A DNA stretch of 11,344 nucleotides, taken from the NCBI GenBank assembly GCA_947095985.1, contig CAMUPZ010000022.1, positions 1 through 11,344 of the forward strand, written 5' to 3'. Of this stretch, positions 1 to 7,990 are shown in pieces. The notes beneath the pieces were generated by a model. The model saw only the letters and a list, made by a program, of their open reading frames with translations. It searched no databases and was not told the DNA's origin. The position numbers and the translations under genes were made by a program. The stretch's first letter is position 1. Each line of letters begins with the position of its first letter. The DNA comes from an uncultured Candidatus Saccharibacteria bacterium. Lineage in GTDB: Bacteria; Patescibacteriota; Saccharimonadia; Saccharimonadales; Saccharimonadaceae.

Positions 1-60
1 GATTCGAACCTGCGAATGCTGGGACCAAAACCCAGTGCCTTACCACTTGGCGACGTCCCA
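1..60 (-). tRNA. tRNA-Gln(TTG), 3' end cut off by window edge
   Basis: Read on the minus strand from base 60, the sequence folds as a tRNA. It has acceptor strand TGGGACG, D arm GCC/GGC around AAGTGGTAA, an anticodon stem CTGGG/CCCAG enclosing the loop TTTTGGT (anticodon TTG, reads CAA), variable loop CATTC, and a T arm starting GCAGG-TTCGAAT. The last dozen or so bases (3' T stem, acceptor 3' strand) lie outside the window. The weak U1 start is typical of bacterial tRNA-Gln. Identity is confident from anticodon and layout. Confidence 0.95.
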
Positions 61-80
61 ATATAGCCAGGACCATGATG

Positions 81-89
81 ATTATAACA
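81..89 (-). promoter_or_regulatory. Extended -10 promoter of tRNA-Gln
   Basis: On the minus strand TGT-TATAAT (89 down to 81) is a perfect -10 with an upstream TGN. Expected transcription start is near 74, giving a leader of about 14 nt before the tRNA 5' end at 60, as expected for a processed tRNA. No good -35 is seen. It lies back to back with the promoter of the rightward methyltransferase gene. Confidence 0.6.
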
Positions 90-116
90 CGCTGGCCAGA
101 AAAAATCCACAAGTCC

Positions 117-125
117 TGGTATAAT
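117..125 (+). promoter_or_regulatory. Extended -10 promoter, leaderless start of methyltransferase gene
   Basis: TGG-TATAAT is a consensus extended -10. Its last base is at 125 and the ATG is at 134, 8 nt further, so transcription should begin within a base or two of the start codon. There is no room for a Shine-Dalgarno site. No clear -35 is seen 17 nt upstream. Confidence 0.65.
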
Positions 126-133
126 ACACTCTA

Positions 134-1450
134 ATGGGAAAACAAATTTTTGAGACTTTAAGATTAGAAAAAATCGTTGGTGGTGGCCAGACGCTTGGTA
201 CTCTAGGCGATGGTCGCAAGGCATTCGTTTGGGGCGGGCTACCTGGCGAATTGGTGAAGATTCGTATAACTAAGAAAAAATCGCACTTCGTCGAAGGCGT
301 GGTGACAGAAATTCTTGAAAAAAGTCCAGAGCGAATTGTACCGCGAGATGAGGATAGCTATCTCAGTACTAGCCCTTGGCAGATCATGCCGCTCTCCAGC
401 GAACAGACATATAAAGCGAATTTAATCGAAGAAGCTTTCCGACTTCATAATGTTACGTTACCAGAGAAAATTGGCGTCTTTACTGATGGCGTAGAATTTA
501 ACTATCGCAATAAGGTCGAGTTTAGCTGGTTTGGAGACTTGATAGATGATGGTACAACCGAAAGTTTAGATTTGGCATTTTTCAAGCGAGGTAGCAAGGG
601 GAAAGTCGTTGTTGAAGGCACCAGCCTGGCTCATCCAAATATCAATAAATTGGCAATTGAAATCCGCAACCTCCTGCGAACCAAACCAGTTACAGCCCGC
701 CAATTAAAAACTCTCTTAATCCGCACAGATCAACAAGGAAACGCCGTCTGGCAATTATACATAAAAGACCAGCTAGCAGACCTCATTTCCAAAGAAGAGG
801 CAGCCCAACTGTCAGCAAAAGGCGGCGAGATAATCTATTCCGACCCAAAAAGCCCAGCCAGCCGAGTCACTGAGCGCCTGGATAAATTTGGTGACACAAC
901 GCTAACCGACACAATCTTAGGCGTCACATTTAATTATGCCTGCGAAGGATTTTTCCAAGTCAATATTCCAGTTTATAAGAAAGCTCTAAGCGACATGCGT
1001 GACTGGATAGACCATGAGAATAATCTACCAACCCTCGACCTCTATTCTGGAGTTGGCACAATTGGACTAACGATTGGCGGCGATGATATTACGCTGGTCG
1101 AAATCAACGAACACGCCGTCGCGGAAATGCAAAGAAACATCACCAAATTAAACCGAGCAAACGCCAAGGCGATTTTAGCACCAAGCGAAAAATCCCTGGA
1201 ATATATAACGGGCGAACAAATTGTCATTGTTGACCCGCCGCGCGCCGGGCTGCACGCAGATGTCGTTCGGAGACTACTGGAAACTACGCCACCACGAATT
1301 ATTTATCTAAGCTGTAACCCTGTCACACAAGCACGAGACGTTAGTCTACTTCGGGAAAAATACGAAATCACACATCATCAGGGCTATAATTTTTTCCCGC
1401 ACACGCCACATATTGAGCATTTGGTGATACTTGATAGAAAAGTAAATTAA
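134..1450 (+). CDS. rlmD: TRAM-domain RNA (uracil-C5)-methyltransferase, TrmA/RlmD family
   Basis: Predicted cytoplasmic SAM-dependent enzyme that methylates C5 of a uridine in RNA, probably 23S rRNA (RlmD-type), although TrmA or RlmC specificity cannot be excluded. The 438-aa length matches RlmD. The N-terminal 60-odd residues look like a TRAM RNA-binding domain (GDGRKAFVWGGLPGELVKI). The SAM site is LDLYSGVGTIGL at about 301-312. DPPRAGL at 367-373 and SCNP with catalytic nucleophile Cys394 are family signatures, and a likely general-base Glu428 lies in PHIEHLV. Oddity: the usual CxxxxxCGGC region that binds a 4Fe-4S cluster in RlmD reads YLSTSPWQIMP and has no cysteine. ATG134 is chosen because a -10 ends 8 nt before it. 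The enzyme class is sure; the exact target base is inference. Confidence 0.85.
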   Translation: MGKQIFETLRLEKIVGGGQTLGTLGDGRKAFVWGGLPGELVKIRITKKKSHFVEGVVTEILEKSPERIVPRDEDSYLSTSPWQIMPLSSEQTYKANLIEEAFRLHNVTLPEKIGVFTDGVEFNYRNKVEFSWFGDLIDDGTTESLDLAFFKRGSKGKVVVEGTSLAHPNINKLAIEIRNLLRTKPVTARQLKTLLIRTDQQGNAVWQLYIKDQLADLISKEEAAQLSAKGGEIIYSDPKSPASRVTERLDKFGDTTLTDTILGVTFNYACEGFFQVNIPVYKKALSDMRDWIDHENNLPTLDLYSGVGTIGLTIGGDDITLVEINEHAVAEMQRNITKLNRANAKAILAPSEKSLEYITGEQIVIVDPPRAGLHADVVRRLLETTPPRIIYLSCNPVTQARDVSLLREKYEITHHQGYNFFPHTPHIEHLVILDRKVN

Positions 1451-1462
1451 GAATACATAACA

Positions 1463-1491
1463 TTGACAAAATGTAAAATATTTGGTATATT
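1463..1491 (+). promoter_or_regulatory. Strong sigma70-type promoter, leaderless start of the 62-aa ORF
   Basis: A perfect -35 TTGACA (1463-1468), a 17-bp spacer and -10 TATATT (1486-1491) with TGG just upstream. The ATG at 1498 begins 6 nt after the -10, so the transcript should start at the start codon. This is the closest match to the full consensus in the window. Confidence 0.75.
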
Positions 1492-1497
1492 AATAGC

Positions 1498-1686
1498 ATG
1501 CTTTATAATAATCCAACCACAAGAGAAAGTGCGGGCTATATAAATCCAGAATCTGCACCTATATCAAAAGAAACTTCCGAGGTAATGGGAAAAGTGGCAG
1601 TCAAAGCCTTAGACCTAGAAGCTATATTGAATAATCTACCCAACAGAAGTGGAGATTCTTCGTCCGACACGTCGAGCGAGGAATAA
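1498..1686 (+). CDS. Small leaderless ORF, 62-aa acidic, probably disordered protein
   Basis: I do not recognise this protein. It is 62 aa with no hydrophobic segment. A polar N-terminal half is followed by a possible short helix (VMGKVAVKALDLEAILNNL) and a Ser/Asp/Glu-rich tail ending DSSSDTSSEE. It looks soluble and largely unstructured. The case for a real gene rests on the near-perfect promoter placed so that transcription starts at this ATG. Its last 51 bp overlap the 3' end of the convergent P-type ATPase gene, so the two mRNAs are antisense over their tails. It could instead be a non-coding transcript that happens to begin with an ORF. Confidence 0.5.
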   Translation: MLYNNPTTRESAGYINPESAPISKETSEVMGKVAVKALDLEAILNNLPNRSGDSSSDTSSEE

Positions 1687-3951
1687 TTGCGCCAACGCCG
1701 CGAGAATAATCACACCAATCGCTGGCCACATGATAAACAAATTTGGCACAGTAAAGTCGAAGAAATCTCTCAAGAAACCAAAGCCGAAGCTACCTGCCGC
1801 CACAACAACCACCGACAACAAGTATAATAGCCGGGCGCGTTTGGCGGCTTTATCTATGGCAACATCAAGCATAATTCCCACCAAAAATACCAAATAGACA
1901 CCAAAGAACGTTGCCGTCAACACTGTCATCGTTGCAACTTCAGCGGCGTGACCAGGGAAGACTGCGGACATAATCCAATAAGTGAAAGTTACTGTTAGTC
2001 CGGTTATCAGCGCAATCGGCAATACCGCCAGCAATGTATCGCGCCAAAAACGCTTAGGATTTATGCGATGCTTCGGCACGGGCGGGAAAAGCGTCCACAT
2101 AAGTGTTGGCATAGTCACCAGAAAGATGTTCATAAACGTAATATGTCGCGGCGAATACGGATAGTTCATATTTATAAGAATTGTCGCAAGAAGAAGCGTT
2201 ACGCCATAAATAATTTTATGGAAAAAGAGGATAGCAATTACTTCAATCGCCTGCATAATTTGATTGCCCAGTTTCATTCCCATGGGTAGAGATGTAAAGG
2301 AATTATTAAGCAAAATAATATCAGAAACCCGCCGCGAAGCTGGAGCGCCAGCGTACATCGCCACGCCAAGGTCTGCCTTTTTTAGCGCCAGCGCGTCATT
2401 AACGCCATCACCGACCATGCCAGTAAATTTGCCTGATTGCTGAAACCTGGCAATTAAACGCTCTTTCTGATCAGGTAGAACACGGGCAAAAATCGTATAA
2501 GTATCAGCAGCTTCATTAAATTCGTCTTCGCTTAGCTTCGCTAAATCAGCTCCTAAAACCACTTTTTCTGGATGCTTAATACCAGCTTCACGTGCAATAT
2601 GTTGAACGGTACGCGGATTATCACCAGAAATTACTCGGATAGTTACACCTTGGCGCTGCAAAAAATCTACCGTCTCGACCACGCCATGACGCAGGGAATT
2701 ACGTAAAATAACCGCGCCAATAGCCATACCAGAGCCCTCTTTTAAATCTTTTATTTTGGTTTTTTCGTCAGTAAACTCCGCCAACATCAACACCCGCAGA
2801 CCTTTATCCGCCCAATCGTTCAATTTCTTTTGAGTCTCCTTATCAACGGGCGCCAACTTCGACACAAACTCCGGCGCACCCATTATTAAGGTTCGCACCG
2901 TACCGTTGACCCTAGCTCTCACGCCCGCCATTTTACGCGCAGACGAAAACGCCATAACATCAACTATTTCAGTATCCTTTGGCGGGGTAGCTTCTGCTAA
3001 AATAGCACGGCCAGTAATATTCCCGCCACTAGTCTCATGGGCAATTAAAGCCGCAAAGCTAGCTACATCCGAACTCGAAAAATCATCTCCAAACGACGCA
3101 ACCTTTTCCAATGACACTTCATCGCTGGTCAGAGTGCCAGTCTTATCCACCGCCAGCAAATTCAGTAGCGCCATCGCTTCAATTGCCGACAACTTCTGCG
3201 GCAAGACTTTTGCTTGAGCTAGCCGTAATGAGCCAAACGCCAGCAGTAATGAGCTTGCCAATAATAGCCCCTCCGGCACAACCGTAACCGCCGCTGAAGT
3301 AATTGTCTTTAAAATAATAACCACATTATCGCCGGAGAAATAATAAACTATAGCAATTAACAGCGATAAGATAATTGCGCCGTATGTCAAGAAATATATT
3401 GCTCGCCAAATCGCTAGCTGCAGAGGTGTCAATTCTGGTTTATAACGCTTCAAAACTTGGCTAATGGCACCAGCCTTCGTGTCGTCGCCAACAGCAATTA
3501 CTCGCGCCATGCCTTCACCAGCCAGAACAGTTGTCGCCGCCAATACAACATCGCCATTCTTCTTTTCAATCGAAGCCGACTCTCCAGTCAGCATACTCTC
3601 ATTCAATTCCAGGCCTTTTGACTCAATAACTTTCGCATCAGCCGGCAGCTCATCACCAGCCTGAATAATAATTTCATCGTCAATATTCAGGTCGCCATAG
3701 CCCACTTCAACTACGTTTCCATCTCTTAACAATCGAGCCTTCGGCGCGCTCATTAGTTCCAACTGGCGCAAAACCCGCTTAGCTCTAAGCTCTTGGATAA
3801 TACCAATCGTCGAGTTTACGACAATCACCACGGAGATAAACCAAGCATCGCGATACTCACGCACATACACCAGTGCACCAGCCAGTAGAAAAATAACCAC
3901 GACAATAGGGGATAGCAGGTTTCGCTTAATGATATCCAGATAGTCACGCAT
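1636..3951 (-). CDS. P-type cation-transporting ATPase (HAD-IC, CtpE-like)
   Basis: Predicted inner-membrane cation pump. From the ATG at 3951 it is 771 aa. Visible motifs in order: two membrane spans near the N-terminus; actuator-domain TGES (about 122-125); the transport-site helix VPEGLLL (about 225-231); phosphorylation motif DKTGTLT with Asp269; N-domain motifs FSSARKMAGV and KGLRVL; P-domain GDGVND (about 514-519); then several C-terminal membrane helices. VPEG before DKTGTLT recalls Ca2+-type pumps such as mycobacterial CtpE, but the ion is not provable. It is shorter than typical P2 ATPases (850-950 aa) and lacks most of the N-terminal cytosolic extension. An in-frame ATG at 3999 exists, but the ATG at 3951 overlaps the upstream gene's stop as TAATG, implying translational coupling. 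The 3' end overlaps the convergent 62-aa ORF by 51 bp. Confidence 0.9.
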   Translation of the reverse strand: MRDYLDIIKRNLLSPIVVVIFLLAGALVYVREYRDAWFISVVIVVNSTIGIIQELRAKRVLRQLELMSAPKARLLRDGNVVEVGYGDLNIDDEIIIQAGDELPADAKVIESKGLELNESMLTGESASIEKKNGDVVLAATTVLAGEGMARVIAVGDDTKAGAISQVLKRYKPELTPLQLAIWRAIYFLTYGAIILSLLIAIVYYFSGDNVVIILKTITSAAVTVVPEGLLLASSLLLAFGSLRLAQAKVLPQKLSAIEAMALLNLLAVDKTGTLTSDEVSLEKVASFGDDFSSSDVASFAALIAHETSGGNITGRAILAEATPPKDTEIVDVMAFSSARKMAGVRARVNGTVRTLIMGAPEFVSKLAPVDKETQKKLNDWADKGLRVLMLAEFTDEKTKIKDLKEGSGMAIGAVILRNSLRHGVVETVDFLQRQGVTIRVISGDNPRTVQHIAREAGIKHPEKVVLGADLAKLSEDEFNEAADTYTIFARVLPDQKERLIARFQQSGKFTGMVGDGVNDALALKKADLGVAMYAGAPASRRVSDIILLNNSFTSLPMGMKLGNQIMQAIEVIAILFFHKIIYGVTLLLATILINMNYPYSPRHITFMNIFLVTMPTLMWTLFPPVPKHRINPKRFWRDTLLAVLPIALITGLTVTFTYWIMSAVFPGHAAEVATMTVLTATFFGVYLVFLVGIMLDVAIDKAAKRARLLYLLSVVVVAAGSFGFGFLRDFFDFTVPNLFIMWPAIGVIILAALAQLFLARRVGRRISTSVG

Positions 3952-4439
3952 TAGCTTGTCTGTATCCTTCTGTAGCGGAAGCGTGCACCCACCCTCCAAT
4001 TGCCATATGCATCAGAGTCAAATTGATATATTTCACCATTTTTTACTTCAGAAATAAGCACCAGAGCAGGATTATATGGCGCCAAAGTTTTATAAAAGTG
4101 CAAATCTTCATCGGTTACATGCTTGCGCCCAGGAAAAACCTCACGAAATTTTTGCTTACCAATATCCGTAAAATATCGCGGCTGCCCCTTCGGCGGTAAA
4201 AATAACTCTGCCCTCATACCCATTCGTGAAATTATCTTTTTAACATCAGATAAGATTAACGGCGAGGTCGCTTCCAGATACAGCATCAACTGTTTTTTAT
4301 TAGTTAAAAAAACTGAGGCTTTGGCGGTACGACTAACATCAGCATGCCATAAAATAATCGATTGGATATCGACAGTAAAACCAAATTTTTCCTTGGCGAT
4401 TCGTTCTAGCGCCAGCTCGTCGTATGTCGCTTGGTTCAT
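3951..4439 (-). CDS. Unrecognised 162-aa soluble protein, operon partner of the ATPase
   Basis: No family recognised. The protein is soluble, without signal peptide or membrane spans. It appears mixed alpha/beta, with alternating strands around ASVFLTNKKQLMLYLEA and a basic C-terminus (GARFRYRRIQTS). It has no cysteines or obvious catalytic motif. The start at 4439 is set by a -10 ending 7 nt upstream. Its stop overlaps the ATPase start as TAATG, so the two are co-transcribed and probably co-translated. That suggests a role tied to the pump, for example regulation or assembly, which is inference only. Confidence 0.8.
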   Translation of the reverse strand: MNQATYDELALERIAKEKFGFTVDIQSIILWHADVSRTAKASVFLTNKKQLMLYLEATSPLILSDVKKIISRMGMRAELFLPPKGQPRYFTDIGKQKFREVFPGRKHVTDEDLHFYKTLAPYNPALVLISEVKNGEIYQFDSDAYGNWRVGARFRYRRIQTS

Positions 4440-4446
4440 AGATAAT

Positions 4447-4455
4447 ATTTTACCA
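4447..4455 (-). promoter_or_regulatory. Extended -10 promoter of the ATPase operon, leaderless
   Basis: On the minus strand TGG-TAAAAT (4455 down to 4447) ends 7 nt before the ATG at 4439. No convincing -35 is seen at 17 bp. It is divergent from the helicase promoter; both sit in the 86-bp gap 4440-4525. Confidence 0.6.
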
Positions 4456-4510
4456 TTTTTTCATGAGGTGCGCGAGGTTAGAATGTTATTAAAAATAGAA
4501 CTTATCAACA

Positions 4511-4519
4511 TGATAAAAT
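4511..4519 (+). promoter_or_regulatory. Extended -10 promoter of helicase-nuclease gene, leaderless
   Basis: TGA-TAAAAT ends at 4519, 6 nt before the ATG at 4526. There is no clear -35. The gap between -10 and ATG is TAGGGC...-like and too short for a functional Shine-Dalgarno sequence in a transcript starting at about 4526. Confidence 0.6.
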
Positions 4520-4525
4520 AGGGCT

Positions 4526-7500
4526 ATGGATTTCAATACTCGCTACGCAAAGTTAAATGATAATCAGCGCCAAGCTGTTGATTATATTCACGGCTCACTT
4601 CTGGTGATTGCTGGGCCAGGAACAGGCAAAACTGAGCTACTGAGCATGCGTACCGCTCAAATACTTAGGCAAACCGACACTTTACCGAATAGTATTTTGT
4701 GCTTGACCTTTACTGAAAGTGGCGCCACCAACATGCGCCAACGCCTTCGTCAGATTATTGGCGAGGATGCATATAAAATTGCCATCCATACATTTCATAG
4801 CTTTGGCACAGAAATTATCAATCAACATCGAGAATATTTTTTCCGTGGCGCCGATGCTCAGCCTGTTGACGAGTTAACACAGTACCAAATTATCTCTGGG
4901 ATTCTTGAAAATCTTGATTGGCGAAATCCATTAAGTGTGAAAAATAGCGGGGAGTTTGTTTATATAAAAGAACTAATTCGAGTTATTTCCGAATTCAAGC
5001 AAAGCGGCTTAACTCCAGCAGAGCTAAAGACAATTATTGCGGACAATCAGCGCATCATAGATGAAGTTGCGCCAGATATTCAGCAAATATTCGCCGCCAA
5101 AATATCTAAAAAAACCATAGAATTATTTGCGCCGCTGGCTGAAAAAATCGCCAAATCAATTGATAAAAATCCCGAAAAAGAAAATTCTAATTTACCATCT
5201 TCCATCACTCCATATGCCAATGTCTTAGCGCTTAGCATCGCGCACGCCGCTCAGGAGGCAATTGACACCAACTCCACCAAGCCGCTGACTGCTTGGAAAA
5301 ATAAATGGTGCGAGAAAAATGCTAAAGGCGAATTTACCCTGAAAGACTCGGCAGCTGCCGATAAATTATCCGCTGTCGTTGATGTTTATGAAAAGTATAT
5401 AGAGATTCTAGATAATCGCTCACTGTTTGATTATGACGACATGATTCTATCAGTTATTCAATCTTGTGAAAACCACCCCGAATTGCGCGCCAACCTCCAA
5501 GAGCAATTTCAATTCATCATGGTCGATGAATTCCAGGACACCAACTTAGCACAACTACGTTTGCTATTTAATTTAACTAGCGACAACGACGACAATCCAA
5601 ATATCATGGCCGTCGGTGATGATGATCAAGCGATCTTCAGTTTCCAAGGTGCGGACGTTGGTAATATCCAGCGTTTCCGCCAACATTATCACGATCCAAA
5701 AATTATCGTTCTAACGGATAACTATCGCTCAGCTGAAAATATTTTAACGTCAGCGCGACAAGTAATCACCCAAGGTTCAGATCGACTAGAAAATACCATT
5801 GACGGCCTATCCAAACAGTTGATAGCCCATGCAGACAGCCAAGGATCGCGTGTTGAAATCCAAGAGTTCTCTTCTGCCAGCGAAGAGCGAGCGGGAGTGG
5901 TTAGGCAAATTGCCGAGCTAATAAAAAGCGGTGAAAAACCAGAAAATATCACAGTCATTGCGCGCCATCACAAAGAATTAATCGAGATACTTCCGTATCT
6001 TTATAGAGAAAATATTGCGGTTAATTACGAGCGGCACGATGACATTTTAGAACAAGACATCATCCAGATTTTAGATAAGCTAGCGCGAGTCATCGTGGCA
6101 ATTCACCAAAATGAGTTAAGCCTAGCCAATAGCCTCCTTCCAGAGACTATCGCTCATCCAGCGTTCGGTTTTTCAACGTCAGACATCTGGAAATTGAGCC
6201 TTCACGCTTACAAAAATCGCCAATTATGGCTGGAAAGTCTGCTGGCAAATAGCACATTTAAGGAATTTGGCGAGTGGCTACTAGACCGCGCTAAGGATGT
6301 ACCAAATCTACCACTAGAAGAGCAGCTGGATAATTTATTGGGGCTGGCCATCAATAGTGAAGATGACAATTCTTCAATTATTTCTATCGCCAGCTTTTAT
6401 TTTCCACCAGAAAAGCTAGAGAAAAACCCTGATACATATTTAACCACCTTAGAGAGTCTACGTACTCTACGCCAAAAACTCCGCGACCGAATTACCGATA
6501 AAAATCCAACCTTGGAAGATTTTCTGGAGTTTATAGATCTTCACATATCAACCAAAACCCGCCTAACACAAATCCGACCGCACGCCAGCTCAATACGTGG
6601 CGCCATTAACTTAATGACCGCCCACAAGTCCAAAGGGCTAGAATTCCCACACGTCTTTGTTGTCGGGGCAATTGACAGCGCTTGGGGAGAGAAGGTTCGT
6701 ACGCGCAGTCGACTAATCCGCTATCCCGCAAATCTCCAACTTCAGCCAGCCGGAGCCACCTACGATGAGCGACTTCGCTTATTCTTCGTGGCAATGACCC
6801 GCGCCAAAAACACCTTGACAATGACTTACTCGCAGACCAATGATTCCGGCAGCGACACAATAATTGCTAGCTTCCTTACTAATCACACACCAACTATTAT
6901 TCCCGCCATCGAAAATCCAACAGAACAGATTGAAATTGCCAAGACCAGTTGGTCGGAGCGCTTGACTTCACCGATTATTCCAGAACTAAAAGACTTACTG
7001 GCTCCAAACCTAGAAACCTACAAACTCTCGGTAACACATCTTAATAATTTCCTTGATGTTTCACGTGGCGGGCCACAGAATTTCTTATTGAACAATTTGC
7101 TTCATTTTCCAGCCGCTAAGAATTCCGCGGCAGCATACGGCACCGCAATTCACAACAGCCTTCAACAAGCACATTATCTATTAAGCACAGATCACCAATT
7201 GCCAAGCACTGAACAAATCCTCCAATTCTTCCAAAAATCCCTCGAGAGCCAACATTTGCCGGCGGACGATTTTCAATTATATTTGGACAAAGGTCAGTCA
7301 GCCTTAACTACATTCATAAACACCAAGGCCTCTGATTTCCACGACACAGACTTGGCGGAATTGGACTTTTCTAATCAAGGGGTGATTATAGGAGAAGCCA
7401 AATTAACTGGTAAACTCGATGTCGTCGACATTGATAAGCAAAATAAAACTATATTCGTAACAGATTATAAAACTGGTAAACCATCTCATTCCTGGAAAGG

Positions 7501-7825
7501 CTCAGCTGATTACGAGAAAATAAAACTTCATAAATATCGTCAGCAATTGATGTTTTATCAGCTACTGGTCGAGCACTCACGCGATTATAGCAATTTCACG
7601 TTTACTGGCGGGCGACTACAATTTGTCGAGCCAGACATGAAAACTGGCGATATTCTCAGCTTGGAAGATACATTCTCCAGAGAAGAATTGACTGAATTTA
7701 CGCAACTAATTGAGATCATTTGGCGAAAAATCACCTCATTAGATATGCCGGACATTTCTGGCTATTCGGCAGATTATAAGGGAATGCTACAATTCGAAAA
7801 CGACCTTCTGACAGGGGAGATATAA
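4526..7825 (+). CDS. UvrD/Rep-type SF1A helicase fused to C-terminal PD-(D/E)XK nuclease
   Basis: Predicted ATP-dependent DNA helicase-nuclease for repair or recombination, 1099 aa. Helicase motifs in order: Q-motif LNDNQRQAV (10-18); Walker A AGPGTGKT (29-36); Ia CLTFTESGATNM; IHTFHSFG; Walker B VDEFQDTN (333-340); III GDDDQAIFSFQGA (364-376); IV LTDNYRS (396-402); V MTAHKSKGLEF (697-707); VI FFVAMTRAKNTL with Arg759. The nuclease part has YGTAIH with His876, GKLD with Asp965, VTDYKTGK with Asp980 and Lys982, then RQQLMFYQLL (QxxxY motif), matching RecB/AddB-family PD-(D/E)XK nucleases. No cysteines are present in this domain, so the AddB-type iron-sulfur staple is absent. Having both activities on one chain resembles AddA/AdnA/AdnB-type subunits; whether a partner subunit exists is not visible here. 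It is the first gene after the divergent promoters, and no co-directional gene follows closely. Confidence 0.92.
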   Translation: MDFNTRYAKLNDNQRQAVDYIHGSLLVIAGPGTGKTELLSMRTAQILRQTDTLPNSILCLTFTESGATNMRQRLRQIIGEDAYKIAIHTFHSFGTEIINQHREYFFRGADAQPVDELTQYQIISGILENLDWRNPLSVKNSGEFVYIKELIRVISEFKQSGLTPAELKTIIADNQRIIDEVAPDIQQIFAAKISKKTIELFAPLAEKIAKSIDKNPEKENSNLPSSITPYANVLALSIAHAAQEAIDTNSTKPLTAWKNKWCEKNAKGEFTLKDSAAADKLSAVVDVYEKYIEILDNRSLFDYDDMILSVIQSCENHPELRANLQEQFQFIMVDEFQDTNLAQLRLLFNLTSDNDDNPNIMAVGDDDQAIFSFQGADVGNIQRFRQHYHDPKIIVLTDNYRSAENILTSARQVITQGSDRLENTIDGLSKQLIAHADSQGSRVEIQEFSSASEERAGVVRQIAELIKSGEKPENITVIARHHKELIEILPYLYRENIAVNYERHDDILEQDIIQILDKLARVIVAIHQNELSLANSLLPETIAHPAFGFSTSDIWKLSLHAYKNRQLWLESLLANSTFKEFGEWLLDRAKDVPNLPLEEQLDNLLGLAINSEDDNSSIISIASFYFPPEKLEKNPDTYLTTLESLRTLRQKLRDRITDKNPTLEDFLEFIDLHISTKTRLTQIRPHASSIRGAINLMTAHKSKGLEFPHVFVVGAIDSAWGEKVRTRSRLIRYPANLQLQPAGATYDERLRLFFVAMTRAKNTLTMTYSQTNDSGSDTIIASFLTNHTPTIIPAIENPTEQIEIAKTSWSERLTSPIIPELKDLLAPNLETYKLSVTHLNNFLDVSRGGPQNFLLNNLLHFPAAKNSAAAYGTAIHNSLQQAHYLLSTDHQLPSTEQILQFFQKSLESQHLPADDFQLYLDKGQSALTTFINTKASDFHDTDLAELDFSNQGVIIGEAKLTGKLDVVDIDKQNKTIFVTDYKTGKPSHSWKGSADYEKIKLHKYRQQLMFYQLLVEHSRDYSNFTFTGGRLQFVEPDMKTGDILSLEDTFSREELTEFTQLIEIIWRKITSLDMPDISGYSADYKGMLQFENDLLTGEI

Positions 7826-7871
7826 AAAATTATTCTAGTATATTGTTGCATTTTTTTATAATTAGTGTTAT

Positions 7872-7877
7872 TATAAT
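7872..7877 (+). promoter_or_regulatory. Candidate -10 for the 56-aa ORF / structured RNA transcript
   Basis: TATAAT at 7872-7877 lies in an A/T-rich stretch after the helicase stop. The expected start near 7884 would give a leader of about 107 nt before the ATG at 7991. The -35 is weak: TTGCAT at 7846-7851 is 20 bp away, longer than optimal. Unlike the other promoters here it does not abut a start codon. Confidence 0.45.
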
Positions 7878-7893
7878 AAACGCTTTATTGGTG

Positions 7894-7950
7894 GAGCTGA
7901 CTCTTAGGGTTGTGCTCTCCAGGAGCATAACTAGGGGGTCAGCTCTTTTC
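7894..7950 (+). terminator. Long hairpin plus TTTTCTT: helicase terminator or leader attenuator
   Basis: GAGCTGAC (7894-7901) pairs perfectly with GTCAGCTC (7938-7945). Inside, GTTGTGCTC (7909-7917) pairs with GAGCATAAC (7923-7931), 9 bp with one G-U and a TCCAG loop. TTTTCTT follows at once. The shape fits an intrinsic terminator for the helicase gene. Because it lies downstream of the TATAAT at 7872, it could also act as an attenuator or structured leader of the next ORF. A second small hairpin, GTCGTA/TACGAC (7956-7961/7966-7971), follows. Confidence 0.5.
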
Positions 7951-7990
7951 TTCATGTCGTATAGTTACGACGCAGAAAGAGGTGAAGGCG

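Noticed and set aside
3952..3999. 16-codon N-terminal extension of the ATPase
   Set aside because: It lies within the upstream gene. The ATG at 3951 forms a TAATG overlap and begins close to the first conserved segment, so the shorter start is preferred.
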